Shown here: one piece after another, positions 46,640-59,106 of the stretch | Numbering within the stretch: position 1 is the first letter of the stretch | Layout of the letters: each line of letters begins with the position of its first letter | Source of the DNA: Harmothoe impar | Taxonomy: Eukaryota; Annelida; Polychaeta; Phyllodocida; Polynoidae | Assembly: GCA_947462335.1 (NCBI GenBank) | Contig: OX381709.1 | Location: 40,852,904-40,916,903 of the forward strand | DNA: 64,000 nt | Direction of reading: 5' to 3' | Made by a program: the position numbers and the translations under genes | The notes under the pieces: generated by a model | The model's input: only the letters and a program-made list of their open reading frames with translations | Told to the model about the DNA's origin: nothing | The model's database searches: none

Positions 46640-49532
46640 AAACCAAGCTAGTTAGTTCCAGTGGGTAGCAGCTCTACCCCCTATGTTCAGAATTGCGTTT
46701 CCCAGCTGGAGGAGGGGTCTGGGTCAGTGAGTGTTACCCGCGCGCCATCCAATTGTCGTCTGGTCTGTGAAGTCACAGAGCAGACGACTTTTCCGCTTCT
46801 CGCGAGACTTCACGGGACGTGATGGTGGGACGCAGGTGGAAGTAGGATGATGGGCACTGGTGTGCAGCCTGAAGGAGTGGCCTGAAGTGGTGTGATAGCA
46901 GGTTGCTGGATGTATATGCACTCAGTCACTGTTAAGCAGAGAGGAGGATATAGGACGGGAGTTTTAAGCTGACAGGGTGCAGTGCCATCCCCTCATGAAA
47001 GCCCCTTGTTGTCGCTATAATGTAATGTTGTTTGAATAGTTATGAGTCCCATTAACGTTATTTTGTTTTGTTACCAAACCAAACCAAACCTTAAATACAC
47101 ACACACTCCAAATTAGTTCATCTAACGCCCATGCAGTTATTTTTCAAATAGGTTTATTGACACATCTCATGTAATTAACACGCTCCTCCGAGGATGTCGT
47201 AAAAAGATAAATCACATTATATACAATATAATTTACATTGGCGCTATAGCATCTTCATGGAATGATCAATAATTATATCAGTGTTCATTTCTTTCCGCCT
47301 GAGTCTTTGGGACTTTGATTCTTTCAAAGGTCATATCATATGGTTATTATCGTTACTTGTAATCTGCGGACCAGGTTATCATTGGAGATAATACATGTAT
47401 ACTCTCTGAGAGGTCATTTAATCTGGGGTTATGCAATGAGGTTATAGTTGTTTTAACTTTAGAGGCTTACTATGGCAGGCCGATTGGTTGAATTCATAAG
47501 GAACCTGGTTTTTGTATAAGAAATCTGGTTTATGTAGCAGAAACGGGGTTTATGTACACAAAGGCCCGGCACCAACACCCCTCTTCTGCTTGCAGGGGAT
47601 GATTTTATTTTTCTTAATTCAATCCGATCTATAAATTGGGTATATGTCATTATAACCCTTCCCATCTAAATGTACTTACAGCGATGCAAAGCCATTGTAT
47701 AAGGCCACTCTTTAAAGTAGTTTCTACTCACCAAGGACTGAGAAATATGACGAGGGAGGTCTTTTTTTCATGACCAAAATTCACATTTGAGGCCCACCTT
47801 ACAGTTAAGTATTTATTGATCGTTAGAAGTGGAAGAAATTTAAGTTATTTATATCTTACTGCATTACTGGCGGTATTAGCTTTAATCTGATATCAAATAT
47901 GCCAATATTTGTCCATTCTTATCATGTTTTTCATGAAGAATTACCAAAACAAAACAAAACGTTCCTCAAAACCTGATTTCTATGATGCGCGCGGTGATGA
48001 GAAACTTTTTTTTGAGTGGCCTAAATGTCAAGGGACTGTTTTGTGATAATAAATTAGTAGATTAACAGTGTACATGTATATCAATCTATGTAGCATTTTT
48101 CTGAACATATCAGGGGTTTCATCACAGGATGTATGGAGATGAATGTCATTGAATATCAAATAAAAGTGCTTTAAATGGTAAGATCAGTTAGAGTTGAATT
48201 GCAGTATTGATGAAGGACATGGCAAAGTAGAAAATGAATTGCTAAGCACAGACAAAGACAAGAAGATCACAGTTCATGTGGGAAAATATTTCGCTGATAC
48301 AACTAAACCGAGTGCCGTGCGCCAGGCCATCGGGGAACAAAAATAAATAAGGGTGTAATCATAATTCAACATGGTAAAATAAAAGCCAATTTAAAACAAA
48401 GTTTTGTCGTTCTAGTTGTGTCAATTGTATAAATATAATGATGATGATGATGATGATAATAATAGTAATAGTAATAATGATAATACGTTTACCTACCAGG
48501 CCTGCCATAGTCAAATATGTTGGCTGGGACAGCTTCACTACATTACTGTACCACATGTATATTGTCATCATATCACAACGGTAATACACTGAAGGGAAAT
48601 GATCTCACATTGATGCAGGCTATAAAATTGACTCTGCACCACTTGGTGCCAATCTATCTATAAAATACACTTAGCTATGCCTATTAGTTTATAGCTTCCG
48701 CAGTGGGAACACCTCATAAACATTAATGACTCATTCATTTATCTTAATAATTATAACTATATGCCTAACATTTTATTGGGGGCCCAGTGGGAGCAAGCAC
48801 TAGTGTATGCATACTGATGTGTATCCATGCCTATATGCAATGCATAGGATTTATACAGAATTGTTGTGTAAATCCCTTTTAGTTCTGATGGGGGGGGGAC
48901 TAGGGCCCCCTTTTCCTTATCTCAAATATTGGAGGCTGTAGAGGGCGCCTCCATTTATGGCGTCACAAAAAATTGCAGGGGGTATCAATAAACCGTAATG
49001 AGGCTCATAACAAAACAAAAAAAAATCCCACGGGACCATTTTAAGATTGGGCAGAAAAGTTGAAGTTTAAGTTTATGGGAGAATATTTAAGACAAGACGG
49101 AAATTAATTGTTGATGCACCACGGAGAGAGTTGGCATCAGCGAATTTTGAATTTGTTCTGACACAACAGTATAGGGTCCGACAAACAGGCAGATCAATAG
49201 ATTGTGTGCCAAAGGGAATGTGTCAAAAGGAATATTGTAGAATTTGGCATTCATGTCCATTCATGTGTGCAGGAACTTACCTCGAACCCACCTACATGAA
49301 TAAGCTTATTTATAGTGGCCAAGTCCGGGATCAACTGAAGTGGCATAAGAGTACCCAATGGGGGTACCCCAACTACATGTAGGCCAATATATACAAAGAA
49401 CCCACATATATTAATTACTTTAGGGTCATCATTGGAAGATTGGGTCGTAGGGCCTACTTCATGTACTGAAGAAGTTAACGGGGGCTATCACACAGTGGAA
49501 GATGGGATAGTACTTCCTGTGCTGGGTTATCA
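46640..49532. other. Upstream region of the aminopeptidase gene
   Basis: No gene recognised. Contains a GAT/TAA microsatellite at about 48439-48485 and otherwise AT-rich DNA. Confidence 0.5.
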
Positions 49533-49632
49533 CACAGTGGGCACAGAAATTAGTTTAACATTGAATCAAGAGATTGGTGAACGTTGATCAACCAATTATC
49601 AACATTGATCCAATGTTCTGTGCCCACTGGGT
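49533..49632 (+). mobile_element. MITE family A copy
   Basis: Left ACAGTGGGCACAGAA, right TTCTGTGCCCACTGGG, with ATTGAATCAA/TTGATCAA palindromic interior. Confidence 0.75.
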
Positions 49633-52600
49633 GTGTACACTAACTGGTGTGGATTTTTATATTCCCGAAAACACTATGTGAACACTGACACAGGCAGACA
49701 TTTTATTTCCGGTTCTGCTCTTGTTTTAGATGTAATTATAAATGCTATAACCAAAAATAGGGAACATGTGCATACCGGTAGCTTAAATTTCTTTTTTGGC
49801 TCCTGGGTATGCTAAACCATATTTATTGACCAAACATGTTGGATTTTACACATGTAGAGGCACACTCCTGGTTGCGTCTCACTCCTCCCGCCGCCCATCA
49901 AATCAAGCCTCTGTATGTACTCAACCTTTGAATCTCAGGAAAATGCACAACGTATGAATCTAAATGCAAATAAAGATATTTAAAACAAAGAAGATGGGCA
50001 TATAGGCCTACATGCATGGATTTGTGTTGAAACATCTGATCCAAGATGAAAAGGTAACCCTCAATTAAAATGTCTTCACTCACAAATCCCACCGCATATG
50101 TTCATGCCATAAATAAACACGAGTTAACACTTATTGCCATCCAACAATAGGATAGATAACAGAACAACCTATTCAGAATCATGATAAGGCTACTGAGTAC
50201 AATTCAATTCACATAGACTACATCCTCTTCTGATTACTGTTACTTCAAGTGGGTGATATGAAGCCTCAACCAGATACGGATTTCACATTTATTTAGAGAC
50301 TGAACTATGATGTAATTAACATTCCAAGTCATCTACATAGTTCTAAAATGATGTCAAGAAAGTTGAGATTAATGATGTGTCATAATTGGATTTAGGTACA
50401 TCTAGAGTATATGTATGCCCTTCCTTTTGACGTGTGTAAAATAATGAGTTTATCTGAGGGTGTCGTGGTTTTATTTCCTGAAATTTTAGATTTTGTAGTG
50501 AGCTCAACATTATGTACTGGATATACTCCTGGGGGTCGAGGCTTATATCAATGATATTGACTCGAGTTACCAGGAGTATATCCAACATACAGCCCGCTGT
50601 CATAGATTGATTATGTAAAATAGGCTATTAACAGCTCTTTTTCCACACATGTGGCCTAGGAGGATATCCTGTATAACCCTCCTAGGAGGTTATATGATCA
50701 TCAAACATATACCCTGTGTGGTCTCATAGAAATACAATGACCAAAGCCTAAGCTTGAAGAGTGTAGCCTCATTCTGATACAACCTAGTCATACATAGACT
50801 AAGCATGAACCAACTCTCACAGCCAGACTCTGGGGTCAAGATCTTTGAGTACATGGTATTTCTGGTTTGGACTTCCACTTGCTGGGTGCAGATCCCATGC
50901 AGGGCAGAACTTTTGATATGCCTCATACACTTTTTTTCTCTTGGCTATTCTGATATTTCAAGAAAAAAAAAGAGAAAAGAAAAAAAGAAAGGAAACGGGG
51001 GTGCGGGGGCGGAGCCCCCAAATTACACAACAGCAGCACCAACTAAACATCACTCCTAATTGGTAAAACTGACTTTGGGGGGTCCGTATCAGGTATCAAT
51101 TTTTCAGTATCAAGTGTAAGGGCCTGCAGCCTGATACTGAAAAATTGATACCAGATATGGACGCCCCAAAGTCAGGTTAGTCAATCCTGTCTACGGCTCA
51201 AAAGGCAGAAGCAGCACATATACTATTGGGTGATGAGAATCATTGCATGAGTCTCAATGGAGCAGTTGGTTAGCTGGTGGGCTCAATAGTTCTGAGGTTA
51301 TGGGTACGGATCCTGTTAGATATCCTGGCTCTCAAAGAGAAAAAGACCTCTAAAATATAACCACCTTCTAGGGGTGTATGTAGTTTTACTTGCCACTGAC
51401 TGTAATTGCTAGAATATAATAATTATGTCTACCTGGCTGTTTAAACTTTCGTCATTTGAAATCCGGCTATTAGCCATGTATTGTCTTCATGTTGTAGGCC
51501 TACCTTGTCAAACTACTGATTCTTTCATTGTCGCATTTTTCACATCTTCCATCATTTTCCTGATTTGTATAATTATGTGCAAAAGATTGGCTATGACCCA
51601 TATCCATAGAGGTGGCATCATGCTATAGGCCTACCTCGATCTATGCTGATGATCTTGCATGCCATCATGGTGAGTGCTTCTAGGATAGACCGCATTAAGA
51701 TGCTTTTGCAAGATCCCCAGCTAACAAAAACTAATTATTTCACATCAGAATGGGTACCATGCAGATTTCAAATTATGCGAAATGACTGCCTAAGGATTTG
51801 TGAAAACATGAAAAATGCTTGTGATATTGACTTGTTACCCAGTCAGCATTGCTTACTGGGACCCATACGTGTCTAAAGGTGGGCCGTTAGGTGGGACCCA
51901 CGTCACTTTGTCCATATGGGGCCCACCACATTTTTGTCCTGGGCTTACTGCTGGGACCAAGATGGGCTTGCCCAGATTTTAATTGAGCGTATCCACATGG
52001 GTATAGGGCGGGGCCCACATGCGCTCGCTTGAATTAATTTTATTTTATTTTATTTTATTTTTTTTTTTGGGGGGGATGTAGGACTGTGAACCTCTACTGT
52101 AGTTGTTTGCCATTATTTGATATGTTATCGCCCAACTCCCAGATAAGTTGGTTCCTCCATTTAGGTAGGAATCTCTTCCTCCACCATTCAGAGGGTAGAG
52201 AAATGCATCCTTTAGCTGACTTACTCTTGGGCTGGACACATTTCTTAACTTATGTGATGCAGCCAGCATGCGAGTAGCCTGTGTGTGAGAACTCAGTCAG
52301 TGGCAGGATTATGTATTTTCATGACATTCAGGGAACAGGTGTTTGTATCAGGGTGTTGCTTGTTTCCATATTCGTGCGCAGAATGGGGTTATAAAACACG
52401 GCATTCCCAGAACCTATCATGAAATCTGTTATATTCCTAGCCATTCTGGAATTATTGAGAATCCATAAACTTTTGTAATCCAAATGTAAAAAGCTCTGTT
52501 GAACATTAATATGGTATCACTTACAACGAGGACATCTAGTGGTTTATTCAAAAACATGACTTGCCCCCTTGGCCCAGGTCTAGCCCAGATAAATCCCATC

Positions 52601-53960
52601 CATGAGAGGGAGTGGGATTTGAAAAGTAGCCATGAAAGTTTAGTTGATGGCCTGAGCCCAGAGAGTAATTGGTGGGCTAACCCAAATGGGACCCACCCCA
52701 CGGTACATTCAATGCCCATGTAAAGCCCATTGACCCTTTAACCCACTTTGCCCGAACCCATCCCAAGTGAAACCCATCTTGACATAACAGCATAGCAACT
52801 TCACTTAAAATGTTAATTTCAAAGAATCACTGCTAATGGATACAAATCAAAGTATTTCAAATGTAGTTAAATGTTTAAATTTGAAGTTTTGTCTGTGGGT
52901 TAAGCCCAGCTGGGACCTACCTAGCAGCCCAGGTTTACCCCCATAGAAGTCCCAAGGAGATTTTAGCCCACTTTGACTAGATAAAGCCCAGGCAAAACCC
53001 ACTTTGACACAAAGCCATGAAAATGGTACTTTGAATTATAATTTTCTAAAAACAACCAAAGTTGAGTATGTTTCAAAGTATTTATAACATATTCTAGAAA
53101 AAAATTGTTGGTGGGCTCAGCCCATTTGGAATCTCACTGGTAGCCCTGGACAAAAATGAGGAAAACCCAGATATGGGCAAACCCAGATGGCCCAAGTAAA
53201 ACACAAATGGGCCCCAGGGACCATTGCTGGCTGGGTACAACCCACTGAACAGTACTGGGGAAATGAACGTTCACATCTTGAGTGAATCGGGTGAATCTGG
53301 GAAGGTGACCATTACTTGGGAAAAACTTGGGAATCCCTCAAGAATTCACCCCGGGAGTTCCTGTGAAACTGGAAGCAAGTTTTTGACCCAGGAGATACTA
53401 GAGACTTTCTGAAGATGTATTCTCATTCATTTATCCCCATACTATCATACAATTCACCCAAGTTTGAACTTGGGATATTTCCCAGTTATTACCAAGATTC
53501 ACCTTTCTTGATGTACTGCCAGTTCTACATCCGATTGATATGTTCTTTTTTTGAGTATGAGAAAGTATAAATATACTATCCCGTTTATTTATACTGTAAG
53601 GAAGAGAACTTATACAGCTCGATGAGTATTCCTTTACAGTCATCTGAATGCGATTTTAAATAGTTTCACATCTTATAAAATGTATAATACGATTGTCATA
53701 CGACGCAACTTCAATAATTACATATTTGGCACATGTAATAACCAGTTATTGTAATAACATCATATCATAAATAAAGTGTTTCAAAAGTCACATATTTATA
53801 TTAAATCTGCTATTCCTCATTATACGAGACCCAATCTCTAATAATGTAGGGTTGGATAGTATGGGGCGGGCACCCCGTGTACCGGTAAGCTCTTAACTTA
53901 TTATCACAATTTCAGCATTTCTTTTTGCTTACATTTAATACATTTTAGTAGCATGACTCA
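49633..53960. other. Intergenic repeat-rich region
   Basis: No gene recognised. Holds an inverted pair around 51075-51175 (CTGATACTGAAAAATTGATA type) and a diffuse array of GGGCCCAC/TGGGCTAACCC-like motifs from 51840 to 53240. All open frames here lack recognisable domains. Confidence 0.5.
51258..51330 (+). ncRNA. tRNA-derived sequence, weak
   Basis: GGAGCAGTTGGTTAGCTGGT and GGGTACGGATCCTG resemble A and B boxes. Confidence 0.4.
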
Positions 53961-54121
53961 TGGACTAACTACCATTATCACAATATGTATTGCAATATTA
54001 CATTTCAATTTCTTCCAATATGTACTACTGGAGTTTGAATTTACTTTGTAAAATGGACAATAGTAACACTGTAACCCTTCAAGGAGATTATGTAGGGGGG
54101 TAAGGGGAGGGTGGACATTGA

Positions 54122-54905
54122 CTAGAACATATAATTTGTGCTTCCCAACCATTTTTTCCTATTTAATTTAAATTCTTCATAATCTTCAATGGCTCGGACT
54201 TCTACACTGAGGTTATTCCATATCATGGCGCCTCTATATAGTACACTTTTCTTACATGTTTCATTTTTTGGCTTTACCGTAGTAAATAACAAGGCATCGT
54301 GGGCTCGGGTTCTAACATTTCTAGCGTTCACAATTTCAACATTTTCCTTTTGCTTGAACATGAAATTACACAAATGCATTATCCTACGTGGATGTAGCTT
54401 GGATATTTTGGCCTCTTGATGAGTGAGAATAGTCGGGTACATATAATCCAAACCGAGACATTTCCTCAGGGATTTGTTTTGGACAATCTGCAATTTGTTC
54501 AGGGTTGTTTTATTAGCCACATCGTAAAGTATATCCCCATAGTCTGCATGGGGGAGGACCATTGTCTTGTAGATGTTAAGCATTGTGACATTATCCAATA
54601 CATCTCTCAACCTGGCAGTCATATAAGATTTGTATACTATTTTCTTGAACGCTATTTCTGCTTGCATGTTGAAATTTAGTACCTGGTCTAGCATAATACC
54701 CAGATATTTAACACTTAGACAGCGCTCGATTTGGGTACCTGCTAGCATGAGTCTATGATTTACTATTTCCTTTAGTTTACTCCTGAGGCCAAAAATAATA
54801 TAATTTGTTTTCTTAGTATTTAACGTTAACTTATTTTTCTGAACCAGGTATTGAGCAGTGCAAGGTCCTCCTCCATTAATGTTGTTAATTGAGCGAGATT
54901 ATTAC
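54122..54905 (-). pseudogene. Non-LTR retrotransposon reverse transcriptase fragment, frameshifted
   Basis: The open frame 54748-54122 matches the C-terminal thumb and end region of LINE-type (CR1/Jockey-like) reverse transcriptases: VKYLGIMLD, then LNIYKTMVLPHADYGDILYD, KLQIVQNKSLRKCLG and IWNNL near the end. Upstream coding sequence continues to about 54905 (MEEDLALLNTW), but a one-base loss in an A-run near 54842 breaks the frame. Palm-domain motifs are absent; the fragment stops at a junction with a 165-bp tandem repeat. The element is 5'-truncated and dead. Confidence 0.85.
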
Positions 54906-54906
54906 C

Positions 54907-55400
54907 GGTGAGGGGCATTTCCTGTGCTTTTCTCAGGAAATGGACTTATGCAAAACTAGTGACATGTCCATAAGATTTCCACAAGTCTGGACTCTGTATT
55001 ATTCCCAAGTTAGTCTCGAGATTCACCCTTGTTGTCATACTCTCAGTTTTCTATGACATTGATATGTTCTATGGTGAGGGGCATTTCTTGTGCATTTCTT
55101 ATGAAATGGACTTGTGCAAAACTAGTGACATGTCCATAAGATTTCCACAAGTCTAGACTCTAGATATTCCCAAGTAATTCCTGTGATTCACCCTTGTTTT
55201 CATAATCTAAGTTTTGTATGACATTGATATGTTCTATGATGAATGACATTTCTTGTGAATTTCTCAGGAAATGGACTTGTGCAAAACTAGTGACATGTTC
55301 ATAAGATTTCCATAAGTCTGGACTCTGGATATTCCCAAATTATTCCCCAGATTGTTGCTCTCTGGAGAAAATTTAGGGTTTGACCCCTGTTGTCAAACCC
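54907..55400. repeat. Tandem repeat, about 3 copies of 165 bp
   Basis: Copies start near 54908, 55074 and 55239 and share ATGGACTTGTGCAAAACTAG and GACATGTCCATAAG. The array abuts the broken 5' end of the reverse transcriptase fragment. Confidence 0.85.
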
Positions 55401-56189
55401 TAAGTTTTGTAGATAAAGGGAACACACTGACCCTGACACATCTTAGTTAGCACCCCCCCCCCTCCACACAAACACAGACATGTGACAGCCTTCCCTAGGG
55501 GCCCAGGGCTGCACCCAAGCCTGACTCAGCTGCTGGCCTAATCCTGTTATGATGGTACAGACACTGGGTATGTTACCTAGACAACAGCTCATGTGTTGGA
55601 ATGTCTGCCTATATCATAGTACCCATGCACCATTGGGCCATCCCTCCCCAACAGATACAGACAGGAAGAAGTAAAAGAGAAGGAGATGTGCAAATGCAAT
55701 ATTTTGAAGGTTTGTACCCTTTTCTATGTTATGCATTTATTGCTACATTACTTTGTATATCTATACATGTAGGTATATATAATGCACATTGATGATTTAT
55801 TCAACACAACAGACATATTGAATTTTATATATGTGTAGGCCTATACTATAATTTTATAAAGCTATGTTATTGCCTTGGTAATATAATTATGCATATGCAT
55901 GTTTTTGTATGCTGTATATAGAATCCTTTTCATCAGACTCTGACAAAACTATGAAAAGAGTATTCTCTGCCTGACATAATTGTTATACATATGTTATGCC
56001 TCATATGCTAATTGTACATGTATTTTGTTCTTTCAGGTCATTCCCAACAGCAGCTGCAATATGTAACATTCAGGGATACAGGAAGGTTAATTGATAATGT
56101 TGTGATGTGAAAACAAATAAAAGTGATAAATGCAAGGAGCTGAACTGTGTATTTTGCTATAATTTAGTATTCATTAATGGTGTTATTCT

Positions 56190-56400
56190 GAGGCAAAGAA
56201 GTTGCCAAACTGGGGAACCATAACTTGGGAGAAGCAGGTGAAAATCTGGGGAACCAAACTGGCGAACCATAACTTGGGAGAAGCAGGTGAAAATCTGGGG
56301 AACCATAACTCAGGAGAAACAAGTGCCAATCTTGGAAACTATGACTTGGGAGAAACAAGTGCCAATCTGGGGAGCCATTACTTGAGAATTTGATCTTGTG
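56190..56400. repeat. Short tandem repeat, AACCATAACTTGGGAGAAGC unit
   Basis: Five or so imperfect units of about 30-50 bp with AACTTGGGAGAA and AATCTGGGGA. Similar wording occurs at 53270-53400 and 56560-56660, so it is a dispersed degenerate satellite. Confidence 0.65.
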
Positions 56401-56990
56401 GAAATCACAGGAATAACTTGAGACCCAGACATGAGAAAAAACTTGTGCAAATCATGAGAAAAACTTGAGAATCAGACTTAGGAAATAAAGTTGTGTGAAT
56501 CTGGGGATAAAATTAGGATTCAGACTTAAGATATTATCTCAAGTATGCTAGGTTTTTTGCTGTCTACATTTTCCCGGGATTCCTCCCTTCCCAGTTCTGG
56601 AGAATCTCCCCAGTCGTGACTCGGGAAATTCCTAAGAATTTCCCAAGTTTTTGTTCAGCGGGAAGTCATGCTCAATTAGAGAGTGAATGGCTTGTTGATA
56701 GACGGGAGTCTTCTATGATGACCCTGATGTATAAAAGGGCCAAAAATGTAAACCTCACAATGAAGCCTAGTCGAGAATTAAGGACAAACTCAAAGTAAAC
56801 AGGACTCACTGTGAAATTCACAGAAAATGCCCTCTTTTAGAATTAAAGGCATCTTAGCATCATAAATTAACATAGAACCTGAACAGTCTTTGATCGTTGT
56901 GTATGATAACTGGATACACGGTTTTCTCCGAAATCGACCGAAAGTAACACTGATCCTAAATGGATGTACAATGTACATGGATCTCTGGCT

Positions 56991-57551
56991 TTGTTATTGT
57001 GTACACATTCCGGGGGGCACTCAATTTCTTTTTGACAGGGGTGTCCGGCTGGACCCCTGGCAACCCTTGACCCTTGCTTAGGGAGATTCAGGGACAAAAT
57101 TGACTTTTTTCAGGGTATTTTCAAAATGAACCAATTTGTATGGAGATTTTGGCCAAAATGATACTCTATTTAGAAAGATTTGGGAGAAAATGAACCCTTG
57201 CTTAGGGAGATTTTGGGAAAAATGTAACTTTTTGTAGAGGTATTTTGCGAATCAGCAGAAATTTTTGTCAAAATGGTGTCGATTCAGAGAAATGTTGGTC
57301 AAAATTGACCCTTGCCTAGGGAAATTTTGCAAAAGTTAACCCTTGCTAAGGGAAATTCTTCTCAAAAGTGGACCCTTGCTTAGGGAAATTTTGTTGAAAA
57401 GGTACCCTTGCCAGCCGAACACATGTGTATACAAAGTATACTAAGTGCCCCCCCCCCCGGGGTACACATTCGTCCGTACACATTGGTCATTCCATTTATT
57501 ACATCAAATGGAATGACCAATGTGGACGGACGAATGTGTACACAATAACAA
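56991..57551. mobile_element. Inverted-repeat element with internal hairpin
   Basis: Outer 20-bp ends TTGTTATTGTGTACACATTC at 56991-57010 and exact complement at 57532-57551. The interior has five GACCCTTGCTTAGGGA-type units and, at 57462-57541, a hairpin of 36-bp arms with one mismatch and an 8-nt loop. Confidence 0.8.
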
Positions 57552-58872
57552 ACTGTAAGATTGTACAACTCTGTACACTTTTTGTATGATTAAATTGTGT
57601 AGCGCCCCCTTCATGGAACGACCCAATTGTATCCTGAAGCCATCTTGTATACTCGGATGACTGATTAATACTGTTTGTTTGTTATTTCATCTGGTGATTG
57701 GATTGAGGAATTTACAATATTGGTATATACATGAAAATAATATTACGGCCTTGTAAAGTACAGCCCCATTCAACTCGCGAATCATATGGACCTTTGTCTA
57801 TATAGTTTACCATAGTCATTGTATGAGTAGCCTACTGTGGTTTTATAAAAATGCATATGAGAAAAACACATTTACAGACCATATGTGCTTTCCAGGCCTA
57901 TAGATATCAGCACTAGTGTTAGGCTGTAGACTTCCCTGTGATAATACCTTAGAAGTGGGCTACACCCGGACTCCAGTCAGGTTGTACTGGTGTCATCATG
58001 GATTTACAAGTACACTACGAAATCGCCAGGTGGCAGCTAAGTATCATGGTTTGGTCATCAGAGGAAATGTCATCACATCTGAAGGATATTTTATAGTCCT
58101 TATGATGTATCCCTAACCAGAATTCAGATCGTTCTACATTAGTATTCATTCATAGTTTGGCAGTGGGAAATTTTGTTCCTCTTTGAATTGATTAAGTTTT
58201 TTGATATTTTTCATTGGCCACACAACACACTTTTGAATACCTACATGTGAGTTGGTCCTATTGTCCTCCTTTCCTGTGAAGCAGGCAATGTTCAAAGTAA
58301 ATAAGGGATAACACTACGTAATATACATGGGCATTATACATAGACAGTCAAGAAACGTGACATGGAAGTGATGACTTTTTAAAAAATAGAGGGCGTCCTG
58401 AAATTAGTTCTAGCCTACAAGAATCAGAGCGCGACACACTGGACATCCGTCACACTGTATACACGGCCTCTCTATGCATTGAAAGATTCCTCTAAAGGCC
58501 ACATGATCAGTTACCATATCTATTTTTCAAACCCTTTCTCATTCTCCAAGTATAGATAAATAAATGTGTTGTGGAAACCATTGTAATACACTCACACAAA
58601 TGTATTCTTGTAGAGGGAATTCATCAATCTGCGACCCCAGGACACGCATGGCCTAGTTCCCTAGATAGACTATGAGTAAGGTCATAGTTATTGTACCGGA
58701 AACCACCTTCTAAACTTTACCAGAAGGAGTGCTATGTAGTGGAAGCAGGATATTTCCACCTACTAGATGTGTTTCATGCGACTAATATTATGCTTTGATG
58801 TAGTATCACATCGAAGAGTTTATGTGATCCAATACTAGTTAAAGATATAGAAACTCACATTTAACTTCAACC
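57552..58872. other. Upstream region of the MS4A-like gene
   Basis: No gene, clear TATA box or repeat family recognised. Confidence 0.5.
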
Positions 58873-59106
58873 ATGGCGATGCAGGTGGGAGCACACCAGC
58901 CATCCGTTGTTATTCAACAAGTGGCTACTACCTCTGGTACCGAGAGATCAAATCAAACCAGTCAACAAATGGGAAAATCCTTAGGAACTACCATAGTGGT
59001 TTTTGGAGGCATAGATATAGTCATTGGAGTCACCTATTTTATTTACCAGGTAGCACGACTGTCCATGGGTACAGGTGTTTTCTCTGGAGTGTGGGGAGGA
59101 CTCATG
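58873..59106 (+). CDS. MS4A-like exon 1: cytosolic N-terminus, helix 1, start of helix 2
   Basis: 78 codons, phase 0, donor GTAAGT. A Q/S/T-rich N-terminus without signal peptide is followed by TTIVVFGGIDIVIGVTYFIY. The exon ends in SGVWGGLM, which runs into helix 2 of the next exon. Confidence 0.85.
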
